From assembly GCA_015680685.1 (NCBI GenBank), contig MNCI01006842.1, positions 3,833 through 49,229 on the forward strand: a DNA stretch of 45,397 bases, read 5' to 3'. This document shows positions 10,087-21,239 of the stretch, piece after piece; the stretch's first letter is position 1, and each line of letters begins with the position of its first letter. A program made the translations under genes and the position numbers. Origin of the DNA: Gnetum montanum. Lineage: Eukaryota; Streptophyta; Gnetopsida; Gnetales; Gnetaceae. Under the pieces are notes generated by a model. It made no database searches. It worked only from the letters and a program-made list of their open reading frames with translations, and was not told the origin of the DNA.

Positions 10087-13000
10087 TTAGCATAGGTGGC
10101 CATCTCCCCCATGTCTGAGTTGTAAGGGAGAGATCCGAAATAATGAACATCTATTTGAGTTTCTTAGAAGTTCCCAACTTCTCCCAATTGATGATCTTAG
10201 ATTGAGGGGTGGAAGTTGGTGACTCTCATATTCCAATGTATATATGCTTTCGTTGTTGGCATGGTTTTTCTCCTCAGTTCGTTCCATGCATATTTGGTTG
10301 CTTTTTCAAGTAGCTATCAACCACAGGGTGTCTACTACTGGTTGTGTGGTTGCTACATACAGGCATCTTTGTTGTAAAGTTTCAAGGGCACACCTGTTAC
10401 ATGGAGGCGTTTCCTCCATGTCATCACCCGATGAATCACTGTATGTGATGCATGGAACTTCCCTCTTCTTGATATTTCCACATATGTTTATCTTAGAGAT
10501 TTCCAAGGAAAGATCACGGATCCTAAGGCATGCGTCTACTATGCTTATCCATGCCCTTCCCATTATAATTGGGAAGTCCCCTTCATTTTTTTCAACTTCA
10601 ATCACCAAGAAATTAGTTGGGTAGGACCAACCACACACAGTGGTAATGACATCCTCCACCAACCCCAAGGGAATGGTGATGGACTGGTCTGCCAGCTCAA
10701 GTTGGATGTTGCTCTTCTTAAGTTGGGGGAGGTTCTAGGCGTGATACATCTCTCATGAAATTAAGTTGACTTCGGAACTTGAGTCAAGAAGAGCCCTATG
10801 TGGTTCATTTTTAGCAACCCCAAGGTAGATTAAGGGACTTCCAGAATCAATTAGTTTCCTGGGAAGGTGGCCTACCTTGATCCAATCAGTTACAGTATGC
10901 GTTAACATAACTGTATGCGTTAAGCTCTGTTGGACTGGAGGGTGCTTCGAAGTGTTAGATGGTGGAGGAGTGTACATGGGCTCAACTGCTTGTTGTTGCG
11001 AGAGTTTGTCTAGGCTTCTGTTTTTGAAGTAGGATCTTCTCTTTTTACAGTTGTTAGAACCAATAGCAGGTTGAATATTTACAGCTCTCACAGAGTGACA
11101 TTGCTGTGGTTGAGGAGGCAGTTTCCCTTGCATTATTGGAGTAGGATGTGTTATGGGAACTACTTGTGAAAGAGGTGTGGATGGATTTGGAGGATGGTGT
11201 CGGTATGGAGTGTCTCCCAGAAGAGAAGGAGTCCTTCTAAAGTACTCTTGAACTTGGTAGTGACAGTGGGGAGTTGTGTGACTCATAGAGTCACTTGGAA
11301 AAATTGGCTACTGCACATAATATCCATAAGGGTCAGGCTGCTGGTAAGGGTACTGATGTTTTGGCGATGACATCCCCCATGACTGTGGGTGTTGCCACTA
11401 CTGATGTTGTCCGATGGGTTGTGGTGGATTTCCACTTGAATAATGCATTAATGGTTGGTGGAACTGCCTTGGGTTACCTTGGGGATAAGGTAACCTACAG
11501 GGTGTTTGCCATTGATTAAGTCTTGGGTTAGGTGGATACACCCTAGACTCCTGTAGATGTGAGATGATGGGGCAACATCCCTTAGGATGGTCATAGTGGT
11601 AGATCTCACATCCACTATCATCATCTATGTCTAAATCCACAACCACATCGAAGTTAGTGATTTTTCCCTTACCCTTGTTATGTGNTCCCTTCTTTTGAAG
11701 AGAGGGATCACGGTTGTATTCTTCTGCACTTTCCCTTTTGCATAGCTCAACTTCTTCTTTTGCTACTTTTTCCAACAAGCTATGTACTTCATGGGCTCTA
11801 AGTTGTGAGAGTCTCCCTTGGGCATAGGTCCCAAGGGTTCTTCTAGTTTCATGCCTTAGCCCATCCACGATGTGGCAAAGTTGATCCCGCTGAGCATATC
11901 CATGGCCCAATAAATAATGTAACAATGTGTAGTAGCGGGCCATGGCAGCATCCAAGGGTTTATGATTTTCTTGCTTCCATCCTTGGATCTGCTTACGCAA
12001 ATTAGACACTCAGGAGTATGTTTGATACTTATCGTTAAAGAGTTCTAGCATCGTACTCCACCTCCTGATGGTTTCTAGTTCTAAAGACCGGTACCAACTA
12101 TCTGCTTCCTTGATGAGCGTCCTTGGGAACAACTTAAGTTTTTTCCACTCATTTTCTATATTTTGAAAGGTGCAGGCATCGTGGAATACCTGTAAATGAT
12201 TTTACAGATCTGAGTTGTATCCCCCTTCAAATCGTGGGATGTTGTTCATGTCTAAGCATTTGATTCGACTATCTTTTAAATGCCTTATGGGAATTCTTAC
12301 AACCTCTATTATGTCAAACATACTTTGGGTTGCAAGTAGGGGCTCATCATGATCATCTCTTTCATGACACCTATGATGTCTTCGTTGTTCCCTACTCTCC
12401 CTTCATTCATGCCCTTGTCCTCTCTCTCGACTCTCTCGTCAAGGTCTTTCATTTTTCTTACTTTTATCCTCTTTGTTATGCTCATGCTGGTTGTGCCTAG
12501 ATGTGGAAGGAGAGGGTGAGTGATATGAAGAAGGGGAAGAAGAAGGGGAACCATCACCATGATGATGTTTCTTGCCTTCTCTTCGGTTGCTATGGCCCTA
12601 ATTGTGGTGACAATCTAAGTGCCTGTCCTTGTCATGTGTTGTTCCTTTTGTGAACAGTTGGTGTTCACGGGCATCAGAACCAAGCATATGTATCATTTAT
12701 AGTAGGTTCTAATACCCTACCTCCTTACTTTCGTTAAGAGGGGGAACATCTCTTGATAGCGAACCAATTATAAGTGGTTCACCATCTCTAGTTTCACCAA
12801 GGACATGCAAGACCTCTTTGTCCTTCAACAATGTATGTTGGCTCTCCTGCCTTGAGTCTCGAATATGTTGTGCTTCTATGGGATAGTAATCCCTTGAATC
12901 AAAGTCTTTCACAATGTATTCTTCATACAATTCTGTCATAACAATCTATTCCAAAGCATGGAAAATCATGTTAGGGACTACCCGATCTGGGGGTAACAAG

Positions 13001-13200
13001 ATGTTACCTTGCAAATCTCTCTAGCGCATGTGTTCATCTTGATGGAGAATAAAAGTAAAGTTGGGGATATACTCATCAGGCTGAGTATATGTCAACTTAT
13101 ATTGTTGAGGCACCAGCTGGTTTTGGTTATGTGTTTTATGTTGCCGACTGTCTTTTGTATTGTCCCTAGGTGGTGAGTTGCTCTTATGAGAAGAAGACAT
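10087..13200 (-). pseudogene. gag-protease polyprotein of element A with RT-RNase H-integrase deleted
   Basis: One reading frame runs from ATG at 13200 to TAA at 10087 (1037 codons) with many in-frame stops but no frameshift that I can find. By approximate codon: N-terminal block FTFILHQDEHM (about 55); a basic and Ser-rich linker (210-270); capsid core MNNIPRFEGG ... HLQVFHDAC ... WYRSLE (about 315-375); SNLRKQIQGWKQ (397); a knuckle-like CEIYHYDHPKGCC (about 530) whose second Cys is Tyr; retropepsin with ALLDSSSEVNLIS (about 805, DSG changed to DSS) and IIMGRAWI (about 880). It then passes into the C-terminal pol tail ending LRHGGDGHLC. RT, RNase H and integrase are missing. The gag matches B closely. 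Frame conservation across the deletion suggests it once made a functional fusion. The TATA box and 5' LTR would drive it. Confidence 0.85.
10103..10120 (-). other. polypurine-like tract inside the end of pol, element A
   Basis: Minus-strand ACTCAGACATGGGGGAGA lies in the last codons of the ORF and encodes part of LRHGGDGHLC. B and C have the same purine tract at the same coding position (23950-23969 and 42406-42420). Confidence 0.55.
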
Positions 13201-13320
13201 TGTTATCGGTGTGCTATTTCACCATTATATAAATTTTCTCTTTTCATTAACCCGAAGGTTTGTTAAGGCTCACAACGATGTGAATGATATCCTTATGTTC
13301 TATATGGTGCACAAACACTT
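13201..13320 (-). other. 5' leader of element A
   Basis: About 120 bp between the primer-binding site and the gag ATG, without an open frame of note. Confidence 0.5.
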
Positions 13321-13340
13321 AGTCCCCAACAACGGTACCA
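13321..13340 (-). other. primer-binding site of element A
   Basis: Minus-strand TGGTACCGTTGTTGGGGACT begins one base after the CTCATCA end of the 5' LTR. It fits the TGGCGCCGTTGCCGGGGA type used by Athila-like elements, altered by C-to-T changes. Its position fixes 13342-14350 as the 5' LTR and the element as minus-strand. Confidence 0.8.
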
Positions 13341-13341
13341 A

Positions 13342-14350
13342 TGATGAGTGGTGAGGTACCCTTACACTCAACCATACGAAATGAGCATAGCACGCACGAT
13401 CCAATCGAACCCCACAGACTAAGTGCTTGCACGCCCCATGCAACACTTGGGGTTAATCATTCGTTGTCTTCCCAAACTTACTTGTAGTTGTCATGGTGTA
13501 TGGTTAAGTAAGTCCGAGGTATATGATTTTTATAGTCTTTTATGTTTTTCCCCTATGCTATTGAGGTGAAGAGTTGAGAAACTAACTAACTCTAACTACT
13601 GAACTAAGTCTAAACTACCTAGTGTCAGCATCCGTTCCCACTTACTGTACACACCCTAAACCGATGCAGCCACGGCTACCAAACACTAATCATTACTGGG
13701 CTCATCACGCGTAACGCACGTGCTCGAAGTGGTCGTACTGAGGCACTTAACTAGGAGGAAACGGTTGAGAGAATCTATCTAGCCTAAGTGCAATGAGCAG
13801 CTGATTCCTTAACTAACCGTTCACATCTGGGAGTACCACTAGGATTACTAAGCGTAGATCCTGAATACGCCACTGGGCTACCATGCAGTCACACTATATG
13901 CTCGTAATCAAATTGTACTCATACCGCATGTGATGAGCAGCTGATACCTTGACTATCCGTACACATCCTTAGATGCTCGTAATCAAGTCATACTCATACC
14001 TTAATCTAGAAGTTTAAGGGTGAGAGAGAAAACAATAAATAAAATCCTATTCCATGCACTGCAAGGTTTATCCAAAAAGCTCATCTTTATTGTCATACAC
14101 AACTTATGTTCAAGTACAATGTTGCTCGAATAAAGATCTGTTCACTTTGGGATTCCTACTGCAGGCACATGGAAAATATTCTATCTTTGGAGTGATCAAA
14201 CTGCCAAAGTTTTCCTACTTCTAAACTAGGATGAGGAATAAGGGGAGTGCCACCTCTTATTTATAGATATGGCAGTGGACCGCAATATCGTATATGCGAC
14301 ATCGCAGGGGACGACACAATATCGCGGCTCATGTGAATCGCATCTCATCA
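13342..14350 (-). repeat. 5' LTR of element A
   Basis: This 1009-bp copy of the LTR begins on the minus strand at 14350 with TGATGAG and ends at 13342 with CTCATCA. TATAAATA lies at 14258-14265 and an AATAAA signal at 14086-14091. Its U3 carries fewer GCGATATCGC-type units than the 3' LTR. The number of differences between the two LTRs shows the insertion is not recent; I did not count them. Confidence 0.9.
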
Positions 14351-14355
14351 CTATC
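14351..14355. repeat. right target-site duplication of element A
   Basis: CTATC follows the right LTR and pairs with CTATG at 7318-7322. Confidence 0.7.
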
Positions 14356-15344
14356 CATGTTGTGAGGCTTTCAACTTCCATAACTCTTCCATCAAATCTT
14401 GAATCATCTAGAATGCTTGATCCAATCCTTGGGTCATTCCCATGGGTTGTGGTGTTTGTATAAATTGTTGGGATGTTAATTGAGAGGCCTATGGCCTTGC
14501 AATGGCTTGCATTATAGAAGGGAGAGGCTAGATTATACTAGTTGAATGGAATAAATAATGAAAATGATGTTTGTACTGGCACCTAAGGCACAAAGGGAAC
14601 AAACAATGTATGTGTCCCTTGGGTCACTTGTGGTCCTACTATGGGATCCAATAGTACAAAGAAGGGGTGAGTGATGGTAAGAACCACTAATGAGAGTTTT
14701 GTAGACCATGGCTACATGGCAAAAGAGATGGAAGAAAAAAGGGAGCCTGTTTGAGGCACATGTTGTGCTTGGTGCATTGCTATAACGAGTGCAATCCCAA
14801 ACTATGTGGGATATATCAGAGATGATATTTAAGATGCCTATCCCATGGAAGAAACAAGCAAGGCTGAAGTGGGTGTAGTAGTTTGAGGGGATAATTGTTC
14901 AAATAGGATTCCTATGAAATTGTCTAATTCTAGCTTTTCCTAAAACTCATCATGTTCTTGATGTTGGCCATCCGAACTAAGCTTCTCACTTAGTTCATCC
15001 ATCTCAATTAATCAACAAGGTATGAGTGCATGAGCATCATTCAGTACTATTTTGTCATAGGGAGAGGGTATATACTCTTTTCCATTATGGTGAATCAACT
15101 CATACTCATGCTTTCCTTTAGCATCTACACATGGAATGAGTAATCCATCTTGGATCTTAGCATAAATTTAGTTGTAGTGTTCTTCATTAAGTATAGCAAA
15201 GTTTAGGCTTTGCCCTCTTTATCCAAGTGACTATCTATGATCAACCATAATGGGATCTCTTGGATCATACATCCTTACTCCATCCTAACTGGATGCCATG
15301 GTTGTCATATCAATAGGCAAAAATGTTGACTTACCGAAAGGCAT
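14351..15344 (-). pseudogene. element D: N-terminal half of gag
   Basis: From ATG at 15344 (MPFGKSTFLPIDMTTMASS) a minus-strand frame runs to the edge of element A with about six stops. It includes MYDPRDPIMVDH, a DGLLIPCVDAKGKHEYELIH stretch, an acidic segment and, near the junction, MGMTQGLDQAF with a helix-like MEELWKLKASQHG. Past A, the frame resumes at 7322 with the capsid region, so the two halves are one gene interrupted by A. The start codon is chosen as the first ATG that keeps this frame. It resembles the low-complexity N-terminal part of Tat/Ogre-like gag proteins; no enzyme is encoded. Confidence 0.65.
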
Positions 15345-17579
15345 TGTCAAGGATGTTGTTTTGACTTTTTACTATTTTTAGTAAAAGTTTCAATAAGTGG
15401 GATTGCCCAACACTATAGTTGGTTATAAATGATAAAAATAATTGAAACTACTACTGTAGTGTAAATGGTGTATAATACACTTGGGAAAATGATGCTATCA
15501 TTTTAAAGTTGGTAATACCAACTATGCTAGTTTTTCTAGTAGTGTCTCCACTAGAGGATGTGTAGTAGACCACTATGTTTCCCAACCAACTACACTAAGG
15601 TAGGTGGTGGAAAATGGATTTTCCTTTGGGAAAACTATGTTGGAAATTTTTCCACCTTAGAGAAAGTATGTTGGCTTTAAAAAATCAAGAAGACTCAAAT
15701 GCAAATTTTCTTATTCTCTAAGAACTATGCTAGAGTTCTAGAAGGGTCTATGTTGGATTCCTGCCAATTTTTCATAACAAGAGATTTTGGATGTCCTACT
15801 AGGACTACGCTAGCCTTGGGAGCACCCTGAAGATAGGTTTTGATATGCAAAAGTTGTGGGTTTAAACATTGAGTATGATAGGTTTGTAAAAAACCAAATA
15901 TCCACAATAACCATGCTAGGTAGTAGTCATAGGAATTCGAATGGCAATGTTGGTTTGTGTGAAAAATTCACTACAAGGAGGAGTTGAATAATTGAATGGG
16001 ACTAAGCTAGCCTTTGGAACACACAAAGGTAGTTTTTCCTATCAACTACACTAGCATAATAAAATACTAGCTACTATGAAAACTTTTCAACCAAAATCCA
16101 AATAACCTACCACAACTACATAGAGTATTATGGGTAGGAATTTGGACACCAAAATTGGTTTTACTATTAAGTGTTTGTAGGTTTTTAATTTCAAAATATG
16201 AAAGACTTGGTATTTGAAAAATGTTGAAAAAGTTTTTGAAAAATGTTTTTTAAAATGGTTTTGGAAAAGGCCTCTGGGAAATGTTTTGGAATATGGTTTT
16301 GGTTGAGAATTTAGGTAGAGGTCCTTCTTCTAGCACCAAAAACTATGGTGCCTAGAAAGTTTAGTTACTAGAAGAACTAAGAATCCTAGGTATAACAACC
16401 TAACCTTGGATCCCAAGGGCCTCTGAGAAACAGGATCCAAGGTACCTTGGACCATTTGGCTAGTCACCTAGGAACTTGAGAAATGTAAACAAAAATAGAA
16501 AATGAAAATGAAGCGGCATATTTGAATAAAAATAAACATAAAAATTAAATTCAAAATAAATTCTACACAACAAAAGAACTATAAATTTTATTGAATAGTA
16601 AGAAAAATGCTTAAAGTATGGAGTTTGATTGAGTATAGATTATATGCTAAAATACACTACAAGTTTGCTAGAATGGAGCTTGAATCTTGTTGGAGCTGGT
16701 GGGTTGTGTTCTATAGTTGAACTTCATGATCCAAGTTCTTTCCAACTTTGGTCATTGACTCCTTACTTCTTTTCACTCAAGTTTGCATCTTTGACTACTA
16801 GTGATGTAAAATCTTATTCCAATGATATTACACTAAGGGTATCTAGTGCTCAGTGTAGATTCCAAATGAAATTCAAGTGCTCAGGATTGTAAAAGGCTAT
16901 CGATTGCAAAGGTTTGAAACCTCAATAAGTTTTTCTAGTTTGGCTTTTATAAGTTTTAGGTTGTGAATTTCTACCATGATTGCTGATAGATTGATGTTGA
17001 TCATAGCTGTAGCAAGTTGTTATTCTAGCATAGTTGATTATTTATGGTAAGTTTTGATACACCAAATCCATCAAAACCTATCTGCATACTAAAAATAGTA
17101 AACAAACTTTTATGACTAAACTATGTTGGCCTTGGAGGACTATGTTGTCATTGTTATAACCTGCTAGAAATGTGGTGACTATGCTAGTCATGTTAAGATT
17201 GTTGAAAATCCATGATAACTATGCTGGCCATGCTGCCATAACTAGAAACTACCATGACTACATTGGTCATTTCTAGGAAAATGAAAAATTCAATAACTCC
17301 AATGTTAGCCTTGTAGCTTCCACAATGGGTTTTGTGACAACTACACTAAGAATTATTAGGAAATGAAAATCCAACACCACCAATGTTGGGTGTAGGTGCC
17401 TCTAGCATAGTCGAGACTATACCCTCACTAAAACCCATGAAAATGCCAAATTTGGTAGTCCCCAAGGCATTTTTAGCCTTCCCAAGCCCAAATATAGACA
17501 TGGCATTATTTTTTCCACTTGGGAAGTAAGGCAATAGCAACTTATGAGGCATTTTTTAGTCCCAAAAATTTAAAGTATG
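15345..17579. repeat. region of degenerate ACTATGCTAG repeats, probable LTR material
   Basis: Two clusters (about 15440-16130 and 17100-17360) contain many scattered variants of ACTAYGCTAG(C/T)C, such as ACTATGCTAG, ACTACGCTAG, ACTACACTAG and ACTATGCTGG. Between them is AT-rich sequence without an open frame of interest. The position, upstream of D's gag on one side and of B's gag on the other, suggests LTR U3 sequence of D, of B, or of both. I could not define terminal TG...CA ends or find a second copy on D's other side. Confidence 0.5.
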
Positions 17580-18274
17580 CAAGATTATGGCTCATGGGCC
17601 ATAAACCTTACATTTATAAAAAGATCTTGCCTCAAGTTGGGTGGTAAAGGTTACAAGTTATAACATGTGTTTTCTTGGTGGTGTTTCAATTGGAAATAAA
17701 GATGAGATTCTTGGCATTCATTATAGCACTTTCAATAGAGTAATATTTCTTACTTGCACTTTCTTCTTAATGCACTTTATATTCTTACTTTAATTAATTA
17801 ATGCATTTAATAATGAACACATAAGTATGACCATTTCAAGCATATTGTTTAACACTTGGTAATCCTAGTAGTGGTCATTTGTTACACCCAATAATTACCA
17901 CTTGGTAACCTAGTAGCATTAGTACGATTTCATGATGTGTATGGCAAGTGGACCTAGATACTTAGGATAGTTAGCCTTAGAACCATTACATAGCTAGGAT
18001 AGTTAATTATCAATCATTTATCTTTCTATCAACACATAGGATAAAAATATATAAAATATAAATATAAATAAATATCATATGCCTTAACTCACACTTAATC
18101 ATACATAAGAACCTACATAAGTAAGAGGTAAGAAGACAACAATCATACATTTCCTTCAGTCACCATCTTTGTCTATAGGTACACTTAGGAGCTAAGTTCA
18201 CAGAAATTGATCGAATCACTAATGTATGCTTTTGATTCATATGGTTGGGCATAGGGACTACTTGCTACTCATCA
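17580..18274 (+). repeat. 5' LTR of element B (left boundary uncertain)
   Basis: Homologous to the 3' LTR from AATAAAGATGAGATTCTT (17695 on) to the CTCATCA end at 18274. A TATA box (TATAAAAA, 17616-17623) precedes the polyadenylation-type signal. Upstream of that the two copies no longer match clearly: the 3' LTR has CATCGATGCAGCC repeats where this copy lies next to ACTATGCTAG repeats, so U3 may be truncated or replaced. Confidence 0.75.
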
Positions 18275-18275
18275 T

Positions 18276-18293
18276 TAGCACTATTGTCAAGGA
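18276..18293 (+). other. primer-binding site of element B
   Basis: TAGCACTATTGTCAAGG lies one base after the CTCATCA end of the LTR. It matches the site of A and the TGGCGCCGTTGCCGGGG type if transitions are allowed. Confidence 0.7.
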
Positions 18294-18420
18294 TTTATTT
18301 TGGCTAAGTATGCTAAGTAAGAAAAGATAGTAATATCATACAAAGATATTGTAAGGATCATTCAACGATATATCATTAAGGAAGTAAGAGTAAGCATACT
18401 ATTTTCTAAAAAATGTTAAC

Positions 18421-21210
18421 ATGGCTTATTCTCATAGGGATGAATCTCCACAACTTATGGGAAAAACCAATCAAAGATAGGAGGTCTACTAACTTCTGAT
18501 TGTTTATACCAATCTAGATCCTTACATTTGGATTTCACCTTCATCCTACACCAAGAGGAACAACTGCGATGGAGGGATATAGAAGAAAAATTTTTTTTAC
18601 CTCCTAATGGATCTATTCCTACCATGTTAATAAATAATCTAATTAGGCTATACATCCTTGCACTTAACACAAAGTATGAAGTACAAAACCACATCGATCG
18701 TTATTATCACCACCAATGCCTAGAAAAGAAAGTACCAACAAATTGATGCATGATATGAGGCTTCTAAAGGAAAGAGAGTTCCAACCAAATTATTCTTGTA
18801 CCAACATATAGAAAGTGAGGACATTCTTTTGGGCCAATTTCAATACATAGAATTTCCTCCTTTTATGATGGGAAGATCCTTAACCAAAGGTTGTAATTAA
18901 CTGTGGACAACCTGAGTGAGGAAAAGAATGGTTCTCAAGAGCAAGGGGCCTTAAAAGATAACAACCACAATCATTCATTCAAAAGTAGGGATAACAACAA
19001 GCATAAAGATAAGAACAAAGAAAATGATCAAGGCATGGATTAAAGAAGAGGAACTAGTAGACATTGTTTTGGTGATGGTTCTTATTCTTCCTCTTCCTCA
19101 TCATCTTCCTCCTCCAAATCTGACAAGAGGAGTAGAGTTCAAGACAAGAGAAAGAATAGTTGTGATCAAGATGGAGATGAATGGTGGGATAAGGATGATT
19201 GCAAACCCTACTAGTATAATAGAGAATAGGGGTAAGAACAACAATAAAGGGAGGAGCATCATTGAGAAAGAATGCATAAAAGGACTTTCCATAGATATCG
19301 TGGCCATGACAAGGGCCACCAAGACCATTATGGCTATGATAAGACTCTACTAGCTACTAGAAATATGTTAAATATTTTTGAGCTAGTTAGAATCCCAACT
19401 AGGCACTTGAAAGACAGTCAAATCAAGTAGCTAGATATGAACGATATATCCAAATTTGAGGGGGGATATAACTCAAATCTGGAAAGTCATCTACAAGTAT
19501 TTCATGATGCTTATGCCTTATAGAATATTGAAAATGAATGGTAGAAGCTAAATTATTCCCAATAACACTCATTAGGGACGTAAAAGCTAGCATAGTCCTT
19601 AGAATTGGAATCTATTCACCAATGGAGTACGATGCTGGAGCTTTTCAACAACAAGTATCAAACCTACTTCATAGTATCCAAGTTGTAGAGGTAGATCCAA
19701 GGATAGAAATAAGAAAATCATGAGTCCTTGGATGTAGACTTAGGCAAGCACTATTTTCTTTTCTAATGATGCCTAGGCCATGCATACTCCCAAAGGAATT
19801 TGCTACATCATATCATAGGTGAGCTTAAGAATGAAATAAGGAAAACACTTGGGGTCTATGCCCAAGAGAGACTTTCTAACCTACGAGCCCATTAGATCCA
19901 AAGGCTAATAGATTAAGTGGCTAAAGAAGAAGATGAGCTTAAAAAACATAAAATTATAGAAGAGTATAATAGAGACTCCTCCATTTGCAAGAGGAAGATG
20001 TGTTTCTATGATACTGAGGAGAAGGCACCGCTTGATAAATTGATGTAGAGAAAACTTTTTCCAATATAAAAATCTATCATTGAGATATCAGCTAAGGTAG
20101 AAAAAATATGGAAGTCCTTGGTTGAAAATTTTCTAATAGCTTTAAATATTGTAGAGTAATGAAGCAACCAAGGGGGTAGTGGTCAAGAAAGAAGGAAGAA
20201 AAAGGATACAGAATAAGAATATCATAGAAACAAGGGTAAAGCTTTAGCAGTAGAGGGAATTACAAATTCTAAAATAAATGATGATGGTTATGACATTTGT
20301 AAAAATGAACATCCTAAGGGATGTTGTCCAATTTTGTCACATCTACAAGAATCTAGAATGTATGCTTTAAATCCTAGACTATCAAAACAATAAGCACCCA
20401 AGCAATTACCTTATCCATAATGCAACTATAGGTAGTAGTTCTATCAACAAATGTATGACTTGAGTGGAGAACCTCCTCAGCCTCAAGAGTAATAAAAGTA
20501 GTGAAAACACCCACAATCATGGGGCATGCCACCACCATGGTAGCAATATCCTTACAAGTAACCTAATCCCTATGGATAATATGTCCAATAGCTTGTATCC
20601 CTACATGACTCCTCTAAACATGCTTCCTTTCCTTACCACTACTATCCTTTGGAATTCTATAGAGAATATTCTCCAAGAGGAAAGTATTCTTTTCCCTTTT
20701 ATCCTCCTCAACACTAATCAACTCTTGCACCACAACTGATCACACCCTTTCCTCCTACTTTATTCATGTAGGGTGAAATTCCCATGTAGCCATAATAAAG
20801 AAATGCCATGAGGGTAGTGAATCTACAACCAAATATTCATCTGAGTGATCCTGACCCCAAACCTCATAAAAGATCATTTTTTAGAGCCATGAGCTCCATT
20901 AAGTCCTTACAAACACTTGTGGTTGTTAACCCTACTACTTCTACCTTTGAAAATTTAACCAAGCCAACTTTAAACCAAAAATCTGACCACATCCACTCTA
21001 TCATGTTGATCCATGTAGTTACAAATTGTATAAAGGTTGGCCACCTTCCTATGAAGAAATATGATCCTATAAGTCCTCTAATCTACTTACAAATCATAGG
21101 AAACAAACTATACAAGCCAATGATCATCAATGCAAGGCTTGTTTCTAAAAAAAAGATAAAAATTGTTGAAAGTGGTAAACAAATGATCAATAGTTTTTAC
21201 TTTTTCATAT
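18421..21210 (+). pseudogene. gag and remnant protease of element B
   Basis: Starts at ATG 18421 (MAYSHRDESPQ, like MSSSHKSNSPP in A). After a frame change, DFTFILHQEEQLRWRDIEE (from 18528) matches the A gag N-terminus and retains a Trp codon where A has a stop. Legible further on: a Ser-rich run and basic linker, MNDISKFEGGYNSNLESHL (about 19440), and ICKNEHPKGCC (about 20300), a knuckle in which the first Cys is Tyr. The pre-protease block IKVGHLPMKKYD (about 21035) follows. The protease active-site segment is missing: homology stops near 21130 and RT begins about 100 bp later, so most of the protease has been deleted. Many stops and several frameshifts. Confidence 0.75.
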
Positions 21211-21239
21211 CATGATCTTACATGAATAGATCCTCAAAT

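Larger units (their letters stand above)
7323..14350 (-). mobile_element. element A: complete LTR retrotransposon lacking RT, RNase H and integrase
   Basis: This is a 7.0-kb element on the minus strand, flanked by CTATG/CTATC. It has two LTRs (7323-8362 as 3' LTR, 13342-14350 as 5' LTR), both showing the TGATGAG...CTCATCA terminal inverted repeat (mutated to TAATGAG at the left end), a primer-binding site beside the 5' LTR, a gag-protease ORF, and a polypurine tract beside the 3' LTR. Reverse transcriptase, RNase H and integrase are absent: protease runs directly into the last residues of pol. The third ORF seen in B and C is absent too. It sits inside the gag of element D, so it is the younger insertion. 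Two isolated Ns (9388, 11685) lie within it. Best described as a non-autonomous, Athila-related gag-protease element. Confidence 0.88.
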
